DNA of 57,450 nt from an uncultured Planctomycetaceae bacterium (lineage in GTDB: Bacteria > Planctomycetota > Planctomycetia > Pirellulales > Pirellulaceae): positions 1-57,450 of the forward strand of contig CALMEE010000131.1 in the NCBI GenBank assembly GCA_937862885.1, read 5' to 3'. Below are positions 8,724-16,999 of the stretch, one piece after another. How positions within the stretch are numbered: the first letter of the stretch is position 1; each line of letters begins with the position of its first letter. A program made the position numbers and the translations under genes. A model generated the notes under the pieces. It made no database searches, was not told where the DNA came from, and saw only the letters and a program-made list of their open reading frames with translations.

Positions 8724-9194
8724 TCCGGTGCTGGTTTCGCGAACGTAAACGAAATAGTCAGTTAGTGGTACTTGGCCGCCAAATCTACCGACGATCTTGG
8801 CGATTTGCCCTCGGTGGTAAGCCCCATGTGTTCCAACGTGTGTTAGAATGTCAATTGTTCGCATCGCCCCCGCAATACCCGTCGAACTGGTATACTTGAC
8901 AATGCGATCGAGGTCGGATTCGGATAGCGACGCTTCAAGAGTTGCAATAGCGTTTCGGTTTTTGTCCATCCATTGCTTGCATTCGTGCCAGGTAAACGTG
9001 GGCCAAACCTCAAGCAGTGGTTGTGTACCGTCGATCCGGTAAAGCCAAATGTGTTCGGCAGCAAAAATGTGTGAGAAAATCGGCAATGCGCCAGCACATG
9101 ATTCCGCGGCCTTCGTTGTGGCATCCAGAAGTCGATCATTGGCCCAGACTGTCCAACGCAAGATACCGAAAATATGGTTAAGACGGGTTGCCAT
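8718..9194 (-). CDS. DinB-family four-helix protein, cassette gene
   Basis: A 158-residue DinB-like four-helix bundle protein. The three metal-binding histidines are visible: one in FSHIFAAEHIWL (residues about 40-51) and two in HGAYHRGQI near residue 130. The family includes thiol-dependent transferases and hydrolases, and many members are uncharacterised. ATG 9194 is chosen because the longer GTG frame (to 9224) starts inside an attC. The stop codon TAA lies in the downstream attC core. Upstream is a truncated copy of the non-coding cassette module. Confidence 0.85.
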   Translation of the reverse strand: MATRLNHIFGILRWTVWANDRLLDATTKAAESCAGALPIFSHIFAAEHIWLYRIDGTQPLLEVWPTFTWHECKQWMDKNRNAIATLEASLSESDLDRIVKYTSSTGIAGAMRTIDILTHVGTHGAYHRGQIAKIVGRFGGQVPLTDYFVYVRETSTGG

Positions 9195-9205
9195 GAATTT
9201 CCTTC

Positions 9206-9295
9206 GGATAACGACTGCGATCACCCCGTTGCCGCCAAAAACTATGATTCAAATTCACGGCCGAACGGCGACTGGAGTGCATCGCATTGTGATGC
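9206..9295 (-). repeat. attC site, family A
   Basis: The core is GGATAAC at one end and GTGATGC at the other. The arms CGATCACCCCGTTGCCGCC and GGCGACTGGAGTGCATCG are inverted. It is nearly the same as the sites at 10211, 11390 and 13699. Confidence 0.85.
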
Positions 9296-9385
9296 CGGAC
9301 TTCTGTTGACTTAGCGGGTGAATACGGGCTCACTCCGTTCTCGTGGGTGACCGAGCGTCTTACCAACCGTCATTGTTATCTGCAA
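9296..9385 (-). repeat. truncated copy of non-coding cassette module
   Basis: It matches the first part of the 158-bp modules at 10302-10459 and 11481-11638 (CGTTCTCGTGGGTG, CCGAGCGTC, CCGTCATT). The match stops at the -10-like element, so the promoter-like part is incomplete. It runs directly into half an attC (about 9395-9432). Confidence 0.7.
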
Positions 9386-9394
9386 ACCGAAATG

Positions 9395-9432
9395 CGGCAA
9401 CCAACGCGACTTGGGTGGACCGTTTTGTTATT
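9395..9432 (-). repeat. half attC (truncated)
   Basis: Only one arm remains, GCGACTTGGGTGGACCG, with the core GTTATTT. It corresponds to the right half of the 13699-13790 site. The other half is replaced by the module copy, implying a deletion between two cassettes. Confidence 0.6.
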
Positions 9433-10195
9433 TGCCGTTCCCGATTAAGGCGATGATTTTTCTAAAAGCGTCATCGAAGGGCGCAGGATCGGGCAGTTCA
9501 GTCTCATTAGGTAGCATTGCCGTTAGACTGTCAAATTCCGAAGCAATGAATTCATCCAACACTGTGTTCTTTGGCACCGTTTCCAGTTCAGATTGCGTCT
9601 CTTTTGTCGCGATTAAATTGTGGATTGTGTCACCAGCCGCCGTTCCATCAAGAAACTCGGTAACTAAGTCACGAAACAACATTGGCGGCTGGGTCTCGCG
9701 AACGAGAATCCATTTGCAACAAAGAATCGGACGAATTGCATATAGATATGATTTTATCCTGACGTGTTCGCCATCAGTTTTTTGACGATTGAATTTCGCC
9801 ATCGATAGGTAGTGGCGGACAGACGAGTGTCTATCAAACCCGAGCGGGACCACTGAATTGAATACTTCGGACAATTCCTGATTGCGTTTGTATTCGATTG
9901 GGCTGGAAATCCATTCCATTAGTGAGATGTTGGATTTCCGAAGCAGTTGAAGCGCCTTTCTAACGTCCCAGCCATTTATATCGAGAACCGGATCGACGGG
10001 CAATTCAATTACGTCGCGACCTGGTGTAATGGAAAGGTACCATTCGAGTGGTCGAGCATAAACAAAGCGGACATCATAATCACTGTCGGCCGAAGGGAAG
10101 CCCCACGCGCGGCTACCAGATTCGATGGCAAACAGAATCGTTACATCGTGTTCACGTTCGATCGCGTCAAGTTGTGCAAGTATAGTTTCGCGCAA
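9428..10195 (-). CDS. predicted nucleotidyltransferase (COG3541/YcgL-type), cassette gene
   Basis: A 255-residue nucleotidyltransferase-fold protein. The active-site signature is GSRAWGFPSADSDYDVR (residues about 27-43), that is Gly-Ser followed by SDxD. This fold transfers a nucleotide to RNA, protein or small molecules. COG3541-type genes are often linked to RNA repair, but nothing here shows the substrate. The start is a TTG at 10195, as no ATG is available in frame nearby. Its stop TAA overlaps a truncated attC. Upstream sits a complete copy of the promoter-like non-coding cassette. Confidence 0.8.
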   Translation of the reverse strand: MRETILAQLDAIEREHDVTILFAIESGSRAWGFPSADSDYDVRFVYARPLEWYLSITPGRDVIELPVDPVLDINGWDVRKALQLLRKSNISLMEWISSPIEYKRNQELSEVFNSVVPLGFDRHSSVRHYLSMAKFNRQKTDGEHVRIKSYLYAIRPILCCKWILVRETQPPMLFRDLVTEFLDGTAAGDTIHNLIATKETQSELETVPKNTVLDEFIASEFDSLTAMLPNETELPDPAPFDDAFRKIIALIGNGK

Positions 10196-10210
10196 ATGGT
10201 CTTCCGAGGC

Positions 10211-10301
10211 AAATAACGGTCGCGATCACCCCGTCGCCGCCAAAAAACTATGATTCCAATTTGCGGATGAACGGCGACGGGGGTGCATCGCATTGTTATG
10301 C
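10211..10301 (-). repeat. attC site, family A
   Basis: Cores AAATAAC and GTTATGC, with arms CGATCACCCCGTCGCCGCC and GGCGACGGGGGTGCATCG. It closes the non-coding cassette 10302-10459. Confidence 0.85.
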
Positions 10302-10459
10302 CGGATTTCTGGTGACTTGGCGGGTGAATGCGGGCGCACTCCGTTCTCGTGGGTGGCCGAGCGTCCCACCATCCGTCGTCATTATCGGCAATTCTCATGG
10401 CCCCTTGCAAGCAGCCCGAATTCAGAATGTCAGCCGCTGGTTGCGTCGTTCTGGGTTTA
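10302..10459 (-). repeat. non-coding cassette module, copy 2
   Basis: A 158-bp block, about 80% identical without gaps to 11481-11638, flanked by attC sites on both sides. A minus-strand frame of some 35 codons can be read (MRIADNDDGWWDARPP), but the other copies carry stops in it. It is therefore best seen as non-coding. Confidence 0.75.
10381..10410 (-). promoter_or_regulatory. promoter-like element in the non-coding cassette
   Basis: On the minus strand it reads TTGCAA, then 18 bases, then GATAAT, pointing at the nucleotidyltransferase gene about 186 bases downstream. The same boxes and spacing occur in the second full module copy. Confidence 0.55.
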
Positions 10460-10551
10460 GCATAACGGCAGCGTTGACCGGGCCGCCGCCAATCAACATT
10501 GACATCAGGAACGACGCGATCAGCGGCTCCGCGTCCAACGCTTGGTTATCC
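10460..10551 (-). repeat. attC site
   Basis: Cores GCATAAC and GTTATCC. The arm GCGTTGACCGGGCCGCCG pairs with CGGCTCCGCGTCCAACGC. It follows the ankyrin gene. Confidence 0.75.
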
Positions 10552-10562
10552 GCTATTCTACG

Positions 10563-11381
10563 CTATGGTACGATTCGACGAGGCTTCAGTTCCCGTTGAG
10601 CTGCGGCAATTTTGTTTTCCGTCCAGTGATGAATCGCTCCGCGAGATTTGAGATACCTGATGACATCTTCGGAGATACTATACAAAAGAGCCCAATCCAA
10701 GACGCTGAAGCGCTTCGTTTCGTCACCAAACAGTGGATAAGTTTGATTGATGTTCGCTCCGCCGTCGAGTAGTAGAGTCAGCATTGCAAGCTGGAGATCT
10801 TGCGATTTGTCATGATTGATTGCTGCGACCAGCGGTCGACCGATGTTGGGGTCTGCTCCGTGGGCAAGGAGCCATCTGATCGCTTCAATTCTGTCGTTAC
10901 TGACGGCAATCTCGAGGGGACGCGATTCACTGGGCGATTTAAGGTATCCATTAGGATCGCACCCAGCAGTGAGTAGCCTTTCCAAAACGGGAATACTACA
11001 GTCGTTTTTCACCGCTTGGCCAAGCCATGTCTCGCTACTGTATTTTGCTCGCTTTGAAAGGAAGCTTGTGTCGCCAGAGAGCAGTTGAGCAATTCTTTCT
11101 TCGTTCTTCCATGAGATTGCCCCGGATAGCTGGTCTCTTTTCTGTCCATCGTCAAGTTGGTCGACGGGAGTATCTAGTAATTGGTGGTAAGGCGATGGCC
11201 TGGTTGTGTCACGTTCTGGTTTAGGATGCTTTCGCCGGTAACAAACTCCGCAAAGGCCGCCATTAATTGAAGCAATGTTTGCGAGCACCCTGTTACGACA
11301 TTGCGAGCACTTAACTCGATCGCCTGTGTCATCACTAGAGTTCGAACCAAACAACGAAAGGATTCGTCTAAGCATCTTCAT
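10563..11381 (-). CDS. ankyrin-repeat protein with N-terminal zinc-ribbon-like motif, cassette gene
   Basis: A 272-residue cassette protein. Near the N-terminus, CSQC and CGVC are 18-19 residues apart, suggesting a small zinc ribbon (about residues 24-50). The C-terminal two thirds carry ankyrin-type repeats, seen in LLTAGCDPNGYLKSPSESRP, WLLAHGADPNIGRPLVAAI and LLLDGGANINQTYPLF. It is probably a protein-binding scaffold of unknown partner. ATG 11381 is used, and a second ATG is at 11375. The longer GTG frame starts inside the attC. A complete promoter-like module lies upstream. Confidence 0.8.
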   Translation of the reverse strand: MKMLRRILSLFGSNSSDDTGDRVKCSQCRNRVLANIASINGGLCGVCYRRKHPKPERDTTRPSPYHQLLDTPVDQLDDGQKRDQLSGAISWKNEERIAQLLSGDTSFLSKRAKYSSETWLGQAVKNDCSIPVLERLLTAGCDPNGYLKSPSESRPLEIAVSNDRIEAIRWLLAHGADPNIGRPLVAAINHDKSQDLQLAMLTLLLDGGANINQTYPLFGDETKRFSVLDWALLYSISEDVIRYLKSRGAIHHWTENKIAAAQRELKPRRIVP

Positions 11382-11389
11382 GCCAATGC

Positions 11390-11480
11390 GGAGAACGACC
11401 GCGATCACCCCGTCGCCGCCGAAAAACTATGATTCAAAATTGCGGCCGAACGGCGACTGGGGTGCATCGCAATGTTATGC
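11390..11480 (-). repeat. attC site, family A
   Basis: The far core is GTTATGC and the near core is worn (GAGAAC). The arms CGATCACCCCGTCGCCGCC and GGCGACTGGGGTGCATCG pair. Confidence 0.85.
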
Positions 11481-11638
11481 CGGATGTCTGTTTGCTTGGC
11501 GGGTGAACGCTGGCGTACTTCGTTCTCGTGGGTGGCCGAGCGTCTCACCTTCCGTCATTATTATCGGCAATTCTGATTGCCCCTTGCAAGCAGTCTGCTA
11601 TCAAAATCTCAGCCGCAAGTTTCGTCGCCCGGAGCATA
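11481..11638 (-). repeat. non-coding cassette module, copy 3
   Basis: It has the same 158-bp length as copy 2 and is about 80% identical to it. The short frame seen in copy 2 is interrupted here (GGAAGGTGA), supporting a non-coding nature. Confidence 0.75.
11560..11589 (-). promoter_or_regulatory. promoter-like element in the non-coding cassette
   Basis: TTGCAA, 18 bases, GATAAT on the minus strand, about 180 bases upstream of the ankyrin gene. Boxes and spacing are conserved with 10381-10410. Confidence 0.55.
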
Positions 11639-11728
11639 GCATAACGAAATAGTTCACCCGCGTGCCACCGTGATGTTTAGAATCTTGGCAAACTGTTGCG
11701 GCACGTCGGGTGCAACGCCAAGTTCGAC
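11639..11728 (-). repeat. attC site
   Basis: Cores GCATAAC and GTTCGAC. The arm GTTCACCCGCGTGCC pairs with GGCACGTCGGGTGCAAC. The inner end resembles the 14264-14353 site (GTGCAACGCC). Between it and the next attC (about 200 bp) only a doubtful ORF is seen, so this is a further apparently non-coding cassette. Confidence 0.65.
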
Positions 11729-11925
11729 GGCCTGATCCAAACACGTCACCAGCTAATTCTTTCTTGGGCCCCATCAGGGCCCCATGGCAGCTTGGCAACA
11801 CTGAGCCGTCGCAACTAGGTCTGAATCAACGCTGTTATTCAGCCTATTGCTAACAGGCTCAGGATAAGATCAATGTCAAGTCTGACATTCTTCATTCGAA
11901 TCGTGCAATTTCCGTCGCCAGGACG

Positions 11926-12015
11926 TCCGAACGGCTGTGATCACCGAGCCGCCGGAGTGATCGTTGCTTCAAAACACGCGCCGTCGGCGGCTTCGTGTGC
12001 ATCACATTGTTATGT
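11926..12015 (-). repeat. attC site
   Basis: Cores TCCGAAC and GTTATGT. The arms CTGTGATCACCGAGCCGCCGG and CGTCGGCGGCTTCGTGTGCATCACA pair imperfectly. It follows the HEPN-like gene. Confidence 0.75.
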
Positions 12016-12023
12016 TCCGTTGT

Positions 12024-13076
12024 TTACCATTCCCATTGGGAGGTGTTCGAAATGTCTTCCAGTTCCTTCTTCGACAGTGTTGAGGTGTAGTAGAAGAACT
12101 TTCCGTTCCGTTTTGGCTTTTTTCCTAAGGTATTCAGCGCCGCCAACTTGGCTGCAATCTGTATTATATCGGATTTCGATTTTATTTCGCGAGTGTTGGC
12201 ACAAAGATTGGCGAGAAGGTTCAAAAGGAGTCTGTCGGCATCACACAAATCCATCTCGTTAATATCGCCGGATTTTCCGTCGTGCACATAACCGCACCTC
12301 AGTCTATATAACCGTTTGATTGTTAAGTCCCAGGGTTCCGGATCCTCGTCGTGCAGCCAGCCAAAGATTGCAATGATCCTGTCAATCAACGTATTCGGAA
12401 AACAATCTCCTTGCTCACTGAGTAAAGTTTCGATCGCGATCATGTTGTACGTGAAAGCCTCAGCTAAATGCTTTGCGAGGAAACTCTGTCCGTATAGCAT
12501 GGCTGCTCGGACGATAGACGATTTCCATTTCGGATCAATCTGATGGTCGCCATCTAGGATTTTCTGCAGATTGAAAAAGTGAAATAGTGCTCCGTTCTGT
12601 TTCCAAAATCCCTCACATGTATTTGGTCGTCTTGCTGCATTAAATCTATAGTTGACCTTGTAGCCATCCGTAGAACGATCAAATACAGCAATGTCTCGAA
12701 TTGACAATGAGTCATGTGGCGGTCGCAAAGACATGGCCGCATATTTTCGATGTGAGTACGATGCAAATGAAGATGCCAGCAGCCAAAACGCATTCTGAAT
12801 TTCTCGAAACTCAGCGCTTAGGTCGTCATTTGATGGATCGCGGTTCGTTTTCAAAACTGCGTAGGTTTTGGAATTAGAAAAAATTCCGTATTTAGAATCG
12901 CGCAATTTCTCCCTGTAGTGCGAAACTGGATGTTTGAGCCCGAGTCGTTTCCGAACTCTCGGAATTTTGTCTGCCGCAATGAAAGTCACCCTTCCGATTT
13001 TTACCTCGCAGTTTACAAGTGGCGTGAGAACCAAGCCATACACTGGGCAAGTCAGCAGTTGTTGTGATTTTGCCAT
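12024..13076 (-). CDS. Apea/HEPN-like protein, cassette gene
   Basis: A 350-residue protein with no clear N-terminal family. The C-terminal third resembles Apea-type HEPN domains: an IETLLSEQGD-like helix (IETLL...D), then RLYRLRCGYVHDGKSGD, which contains the Rx4H-type motif found in HEPN ribonucleases. Apea-like proteins are linked to phage defence and toxin systems, but catalytic function is inferred only. ATG 13076 is chosen because the next upstream in-frame start lies within the attC. It is a long insert for a cassette and has no visible antitoxin partner. Confidence 0.6.
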   Translation of the reverse strand: MAKSQQLLTCPVYGLVLTPLVNCEVKIGRVTFIAADKIPRVRKRLGLKHPVSHYREKLRDSKYGIFSNSKTYAVLKTNRDPSNDDLSAEFREIQNAFWLLASSFASYSHRKYAAMSLRPPHDSLSIRDIAVFDRSTDGYKVNYRFNAARRPNTCEGFWKQNGALFHFFNLQKILDGDHQIDPKWKSSIVRAAMLYGQSFLAKHLAEAFTYNMIAIETLLSEQGDCFPNTLIDRIIAIFGWLHDEDPEPWDLTIKRLYRLRCGYVHDGKSGDINEMDLCDADRLLLNLLANLCANTREIKSKSDIIQIAAKLAALNTLGKKPKRNGKFFYYTSTLSKKELEDISNTSQWEW

Positions 13077-13088
13077 AAACGAGAAGGA

Positions 13089-13178
13089 ACATAACGTCAC
13101 GGATCACCGGGCGGGCGAGATTGATTCACCATTGAAAACCCGGCTGACCGCCCGCTCCGGTGCATCCATTTGTTATGT
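13089..13178 (-). repeat. attC site
   Basis: Cores ACATAAC and GTTATGT. The arm GGATCACCGGGCGGGC pairs with GACCGCCCGCTCCGGTGCATCC. It lies three bases from the stop of the ClbS/DfsB gene. Confidence 0.8.
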
Positions 13179-13180
13179 CG

Positions 13181-13687
13181 TCACTCAGAAAGGCGTTTGT
13201 ATCTTCGTAGAAGCTTGACGGCCCAATTGTAATGCGCCGATGTCGCCGACGTCAAATATGATCCGAGCGACGTCGAACCCGTCCAAGAATATCGACGTTT
13301 TTCAAACAGCTCGGTATTCGTGTGAGTATTGATCAACTGAAGTAGCTGAATGTGTGTTTCTTGTAGACTCGATCGAATGTGCTTGAGGCTTGTGCGTTGA
13401 TGCTTGTCGCGCAAGGCGGCGTTGAGTTCCGGTGTGTCCTTCCACGTATATCCCGTGGCAGGCATAGGTGGAATACGCCCATTCATTCCTTCGGAATACC
13501 AGTTCAGAAAGAGCACATGCCATTCGTGCAGATGTGCAAGGACATCTCGAATGCAGCGGTCTCGATGTGGAAATGAAAACTCACCGCTACGTTGGTCGCG
13601 GGAAAATGCGGAAAGTAACTCCAGCAACTGATCGTAGGTCGCCTCAGCGGCGCTTAGCAAATCGTTCTTGTTCGATGGGCGGGGCAT
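13181..13687 (-). CDS. ClbS/DfsB family four-helix-bundle protein, cassette gene
   Basis: A 168-residue ClbS/DfsB protein. ClbS protects colibactin producers by hydrolysing the cyclopropane warhead, and other members are uncharacterised. The family pattern is clear: MPRPSNKNDLL at the start, RDVLAHLHEWH-like (VLAHLHEWHVLFLNWY), then MPATGYTWKDTPELNA and a C-terminal SATSAHYNWAVKLLRR. ATG 13687 gives the family N-terminus. The longer frame (ATG 13702 or the GTG further up) begins in the attC. It could act in detoxification of a genotoxin. Confidence 0.85.
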   Translation of the reverse strand: MPRPSNKNDLLSAAEATYDQLLELLSAFSRDQRSGEFSFPHRDRCIRDVLAHLHEWHVLFLNWYSEGMNGRIPPMPATGYTWKDTPELNAALRDKHQRTSLKHIRSSLQETHIQLLQLINTHTNTELFEKRRYSWTGSTSLGSYLTSATSAHYNWAVKLLRRYKRLSE

Positions 13688-13698
13688 AAAGTTCGACG

Positions 13699-13790
13699 AC
13701 ATAACGACTGCGATCACCCAGTCGCCGCCAAAAAAAGTTGATTCAAATTTGCGGCCGAACGGCGACTTGGGTGGATCGCTTTGTTCGCAT
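13699..13790 (-). repeat. attC site, family A
   Basis: Cores ACATAAC and GTTCGCA. The arms CGATCACCCAGTCGCCGCC and GGCGACTTGGGTGGATCG pair. It follows the HNH gene. Confidence 0.85.
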
Positions 13791-13848
13791 TCAGCCATGC
13801 GGATGATGTTGCCATCCGAACACGGTCAGCCGAGAATGTAGTTTCAGT

Positions 13849-14247
13849 CTACACTTTTCCGTTCGAGTTTCCATCGGTGCGGACAATTCCGGTAGCATCG
13901 GTTTTCGCAAGTCGATTCCGTTTCCGCGTTTCGACGGCTTTGCGTGCCGCGAGTGTTCGTTTGCGTTTGTTCGCTGCTTTCGCCCCGGCATCTTTCATTC
14001 GTTTCGCCCAAGTCACGGTTTTGGGGCGGTCACGCATTTCGATAATCATCTCGTTCGAGATCAAATCCAAATCGAGCATTTTGTGGCAGTTGGGGCACAG
14101 TATCACCAGATTTCCAATCTCATTGTTGTGTCGGTTCCCGTCAATATGGGCGACCTCAAGCACGGCTGGAATCCCGAATCCACAGTGCGCACAAAGATGA
14201 TCGTAATGAGCGAAGGCGAGTTTTCGATAGTTGACTCGTTTCGCCAT
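13849..14247 (-). CDS. HNH endonuclease, cassette gene
   Basis: A 132-residue HNH nuclease. The ordered motif is visible: a Cys pair in CAHCGFG (residues 19-25), then [18 protein letters not shown] and CPNCHKMLD, giving the two zinc cysteine pairs and the catalytic His of the beta-beta-alpha-metal fold. The C-terminal 50 residues are Lys/Arg-rich and may bind DNA. It stands alone, with no methylase or terminase neighbour, as one cassette between attC sites. It may be a defence nuclease, but the target is unknown. Confidence 0.85.
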   Translation of the reverse strand: MAKRVNYRKLAFAHYDHLCAHCGFGIPAVLEVAHIDGNRHNNEIGNLVILCPNCHKMLDLDLISNEMIIEMRDRPKTVTWAKRMKDAGAKAANKRKRTLAARKAVETRKRNRLAKTDATGIVRTDGNSNGKV

Positions 14248-14263
14248 GTGTTTGGTCTCAGAA

Positions 14264-14353
14264 TGCGAACGACAAAGTTCACGCGGCGGGCGCGTTAGAC
14301 ATTGATTTCAGAACCGACGCTGTCGCCCGCTCGCGTGCAACGCCTTGTTCGTC
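14264..14353 (-). repeat. attC site
   Basis: Cores TGCGAAC and GTTCGTC. The arms GTTCACGCGGCGGGCGCG and GTCGCCCGCTCGCGTGCAAC pair. It is nearly the same as the site at 15437. Confidence 0.85.
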
Positions 14354-14377
14354 GCCATTTCGCTCATCATTGGCGGT

Positions 14378-14845
14378 TTATGGCCCAGCGTAGCCCGGCC
14401 CCCAGAACCAGAGTTCGCCTGATTCGCGATCGAGTTTACCAAAGTCCTTCGGTTTCATGCTTGAATGGCGAGGGGAAACACCAAAATCCTCGGCTCCGCC
14501 GAGCCATGCGGTACAAGCGTCAATCAGCAATTTCAGTCCTTCATCCGTCATTTCAATTGTCGCGCCATCCGGGTCGCAACGGATGCTCATCACCTGTAGA
14601 TCTTCACGACCGGGAACGACCACCAACCGCAGGGTCGACAAAGCACGTTCGCGGGAACACTTGACGAATGTGAGCTTTCGTTGGGCAGGCGATATCTCGT
14701 TCTTCAATTCATTTAGTGCGTCGATAATCGGGGATCCGATATCCTTGGAATCGTGAAATAGGCACAGCGACAGTTGCGCGTCGCCGAGTTTTCCACGATG
14801 GACCCAGAAATCGATTGCGAGGTTTGCAAATGCCGGTTTCACCAT
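14378..14845 (-). CDS. hypothetical cassette protein
   Basis: A 155-residue protein in cassette orientation between two good attC sites. No family was recognised. The centre alternates hydrophobic strands ([18 protein letters not shown]), and a Trp/Gly-rich ending reads [13 protein letters not shown]. There is no signal peptide or membrane segment. The frame is open over its full length with normal codon use, so I take it as a real gene. The function is unknown. Confidence 0.6.
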   Translation of the reverse strand: MVKPAFANLAIDFWVHRGKLGDAQLSLCLFHDSKDIGSPIIDALNELKNEISPAQRKLTFVKCSRERALSTLRLVVVPGREDLQVMSIRCDPDGATIEMTDEGLKLLIDACTAWLGGAEDFGVSPRHSSMKPKDFGKLDRESGELWFWGPGYAGP

Positions 14846-14878
14846 TTGAATAGGGACGCACGGTACGCCACTCGATGC

Positions 14879-14980
14879 GACGAACGTCGGCGATCAGCGG
14901 GCGGAAATGGCGCGAGCGATCTTGAATTAAGGAAAAAACCGGAACGCCATTTCCGCTCCGTCTGCATCGCTTTGTTCGGC
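14879..14980 (-). repeat. attC site
   Basis: Cores GACGAAC and GTTCGGC. The arms GATCAGCGGGCGGAAATGGCG and CGCCATTTCCGCTCCGTCTGCATC pair strongly. The same site type occurs on the other strand at 56445-56545. Confidence 0.85.
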
Positions 14981-15008
14981 CTGTTCATTGGCGGTCAATG
15001 CGGCTATG

Positions 15009-15416
15009 TCAATCGGACGTAATGTCCTGTCCGAATGCGATCCGCAGCCCATGGCAGTCCTCAATAACCAATTCGCGCATCAAGTACGAACGCGTCACCA
15101 GTCCTTCGATGATCTTCGCTCCTCGTTCACGCAGTTCGACAGAAAGTTCCTCAATTCCAGTTACGTGTATGTAGGCATCGTAACCGATGGCACTTCGATT
15201 TCCAGTCTGACCTGCTGATCCGGAGTTTTGGTTGAAGAAAAACTCAACCGGGCCTCGGCCCACCATTGCAAACACGGGCGGATCGCCAAAATACCCGAGA
15301 TGTTCGAATCCGAGCACGTCGCAATAGTACGAAGAAGCGGCGACCACGTCTGGTACGGTAAATTGTGGTGCAACGGAACGAAAAACGGGCCGGGCGATGG
15401 CGGCTTCTGTTGTCAT
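15009..15416 (-). CDS. VOC family protein, cassette gene
   Basis: A 135-residue vicinal-oxygen-chelate protein with the usual start [20 protein letters not shown] and the C-terminal [16 protein letters not shown] strand. VEFFFNQN in the middle is typical of the bleomycin-resistance/glyoxalase group. It is about one VOC domain long, so it probably dimerises. The substrate is not readable. It is the second VOC cassette in the array, with limited similarity to the one at the distal end, so it was probably acquired independently. Confidence 0.82.
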   Translation of the reverse strand: MTTEAAIARPVFRSVAPQFTVPDVVAASSYYCDVLGFEHLGYFGDPPVFAMVGRGPVEFFFNQNSGSAGQTGNRSAIGYDAYIHVTGIEELSVELRERGAKIIEGLVTRSYLMRELVIEDCHGLRIAFGQDITSD

Positions 15417-15436
15417 AAGTCAACTCCAATTGTCTG

Positions 15437-15526
<90 letters not shown>

Positions 15527-15529
15527 GGC

Positions 15530-16885
15530 TTACTGCGTGATGACCACGTCTGTGAGTTCCTGAATTGCGGCATTGATCCAGTGTTGAATGTCCGTGGTGA
15601 TAGGTGCTAGGTCTGGGACATTCGTTGCATCGTACCACAGAAGTTCTTCGTATTCATCGACAGGTTCGATTTGGTTGTTCGATCCGTTTCGCGAATAGCG
15701 CTGCCGGAGAATTACGCATTGTTCGCCACGAGACGCGACGGTATAGACTACGATCCGCAAGTGGTTGTGATGGGCCGGGTTTATCTGAACCTTGAACTGA
15801 TGTGGAGAAACGCGATCAAGATTCTCTGGCAATTTCGCACCTAGCGATCCTTCATTTCCAGCGCTCAGCTTGAAACGACCGAGTTTCTTTGCAAATCCAT
15901 TTGCGAATTTCTGCAAGGCTTGCTGAATCGTGTTGGCATGCGGTTGGAATTCCTGCAATTGAGTTTTTCGGTCTCTCTGTCGCAACACCGCGGATGCACG
16001 CTCGGCGACGGCGATCGGGTCTTCTGGCGGTGCCCCGGAGGTATCAGCGGTCATTAACGCAATTCTGCCTTGGAACTCTGCAACAGTTTGGAAGCGATTG
16101 TCAACATTCGGGGCGAAGCCCCGATTGAAAAGGACTTCGAGTTGCCCTATCAGCGACTTTTCCTTGACGGTTTCCTGTAGCGAGAAGCCTGGTCGCATGT
16201 GCGGTAGCCTTCCATCGCCGCCTTGCAGTTGCCCGGGCACATGCCCCGTCAGCAAATAATAGTAAAGTGCGCAAGCGGCGGTGACGTCGCTACGGGGATC
16301 GCGGCGATTACCACCGGGTGTATTCGTTTCGGGGAGATCGAGAAAACGGTTACGAAAAGTGTCGTCAGTAACGGTGACGTCTGGATCTTCCGCATTGAAT
16401 GAAAGGCCATAGTCCACAATCACAATGTCTGCGTCAGTGAGCGATCGTGCGATTACATTCTCGGGCTTGAGGTCGCGGTGCAGAATAGGAAACGAATGTG
16501 CCAGATCGATAGTCTCACAGATTCGTCGCGTGACGGCGGTGGCCGTCGCAATTCCAAGCGGTCCATCACGTTCGACGAGTTCACGTAGTGTGGGGCCTGG
16601 GATGTACTCCATTGCAACAAAGAGTTCGACCGATGTGTCTTTGTAGTGTTCCGTGTTGTGATCAAACACGCGGGGAACGCTACCGCCAGCAGAGGACAAA
16701 ACTTCTAGGCTGGCAACTTCCCGGTGCATCCGTCCGCGGGCTTGTGGATCCTTGTTGTTCTTGAGCGTCTTCAGAGCAGCTTGAGCAGACGGATCAGTTT
16801 TTCGAGTTGCAAGATGCGTAAGGCCCTGACCACCTTTGCCGAGGCGGTTACCGACGTCCCAGTTGTCGTCCCATGGATGTGCCAT
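15530..16885 (-). CDS. Hanks-type Ser/Thr protein kinase, cassette gene
   Basis: A 451-residue protein with an N-terminal kinase domain: glycine loop GKGGQG (16-21), ATP-binding Lys39, HRDLKPEN starting at residue 136, and DYG (158-160) where DFG is usual. The domain ends near residue 290. The C-terminal 160 residues form an unrecognised domain with no membrane segment, so the kinase is soluble, unlike many planctomycete kinases. ATG 16885 starts directly before the first kinase strand. At about 1.4 kb it is an unusually large cassette and is bounded by two good attC sites. Confidence 0.88.
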   Translation of the reverse strand: MAHPWDDNWDVGNRLGKGGQGLTHLATRKTDPSAQAALKTLKNNKDPQARGRMHREVASLEVLSSAGGSVPRVFDHNTEHYKDTSVELFVAMEYIPGPTLRELVERDGPLGIATATAVTRRICETIDLAHSFPILHRDLKPENVIARSLTDADIVIVDYGLSFNAEDPDVTVTDDTFRNRFLDLPETNTPGGNRRDPRSDVTAACALYYYLLTGHVPGQLQGGDGRLPHMRPGFSLQETVKEKSLIGQLEVLFNRGFAPNVDNRFQTVAEFQGRIALMTADTSGAPPEDPIAVAERASAVLRQRDRKTQLQEFQPHANTIQQALQKFANGFAKKLGRFKLSAGNEGSLGAKLPENLDRVSPHQFKVQINPAHHNHLRIVVYTVASRGEQCVILRQRYSRNGSNNQIEPVDEYEELLWYDATNVPDLAPITTDIQHWINAAIQELTDVVITQ

Positions 16886-16908
16886 GTGTGATGATGTCGC
16901 CTTTTGCC

Positions 16909-16999
16909 GACGAACGTTCGCGATAACCGAGTCGCGGCGATTGATTTTCCATTCCAAATGCGCCCGATTCCGCGACTTCGGTTGATCGCGTTGTTATGT
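16909..16999 (-). repeat. attC site
   Basis: Cores GACGAAC and GTTATGT. The arm CGCGATAACCGAGTCGCGG pairs with CCGCGACTTCGGTTGATCGCG. It overlaps the stop of the PD-(D/E)XK-like gene. Confidence 0.8.

Noticed and set aside
11601..11801. Small minus-strand frame between attC sites
   Set aside because: Most of it is encoded by the attC arms. It is kept as part of a non-coding cassette.
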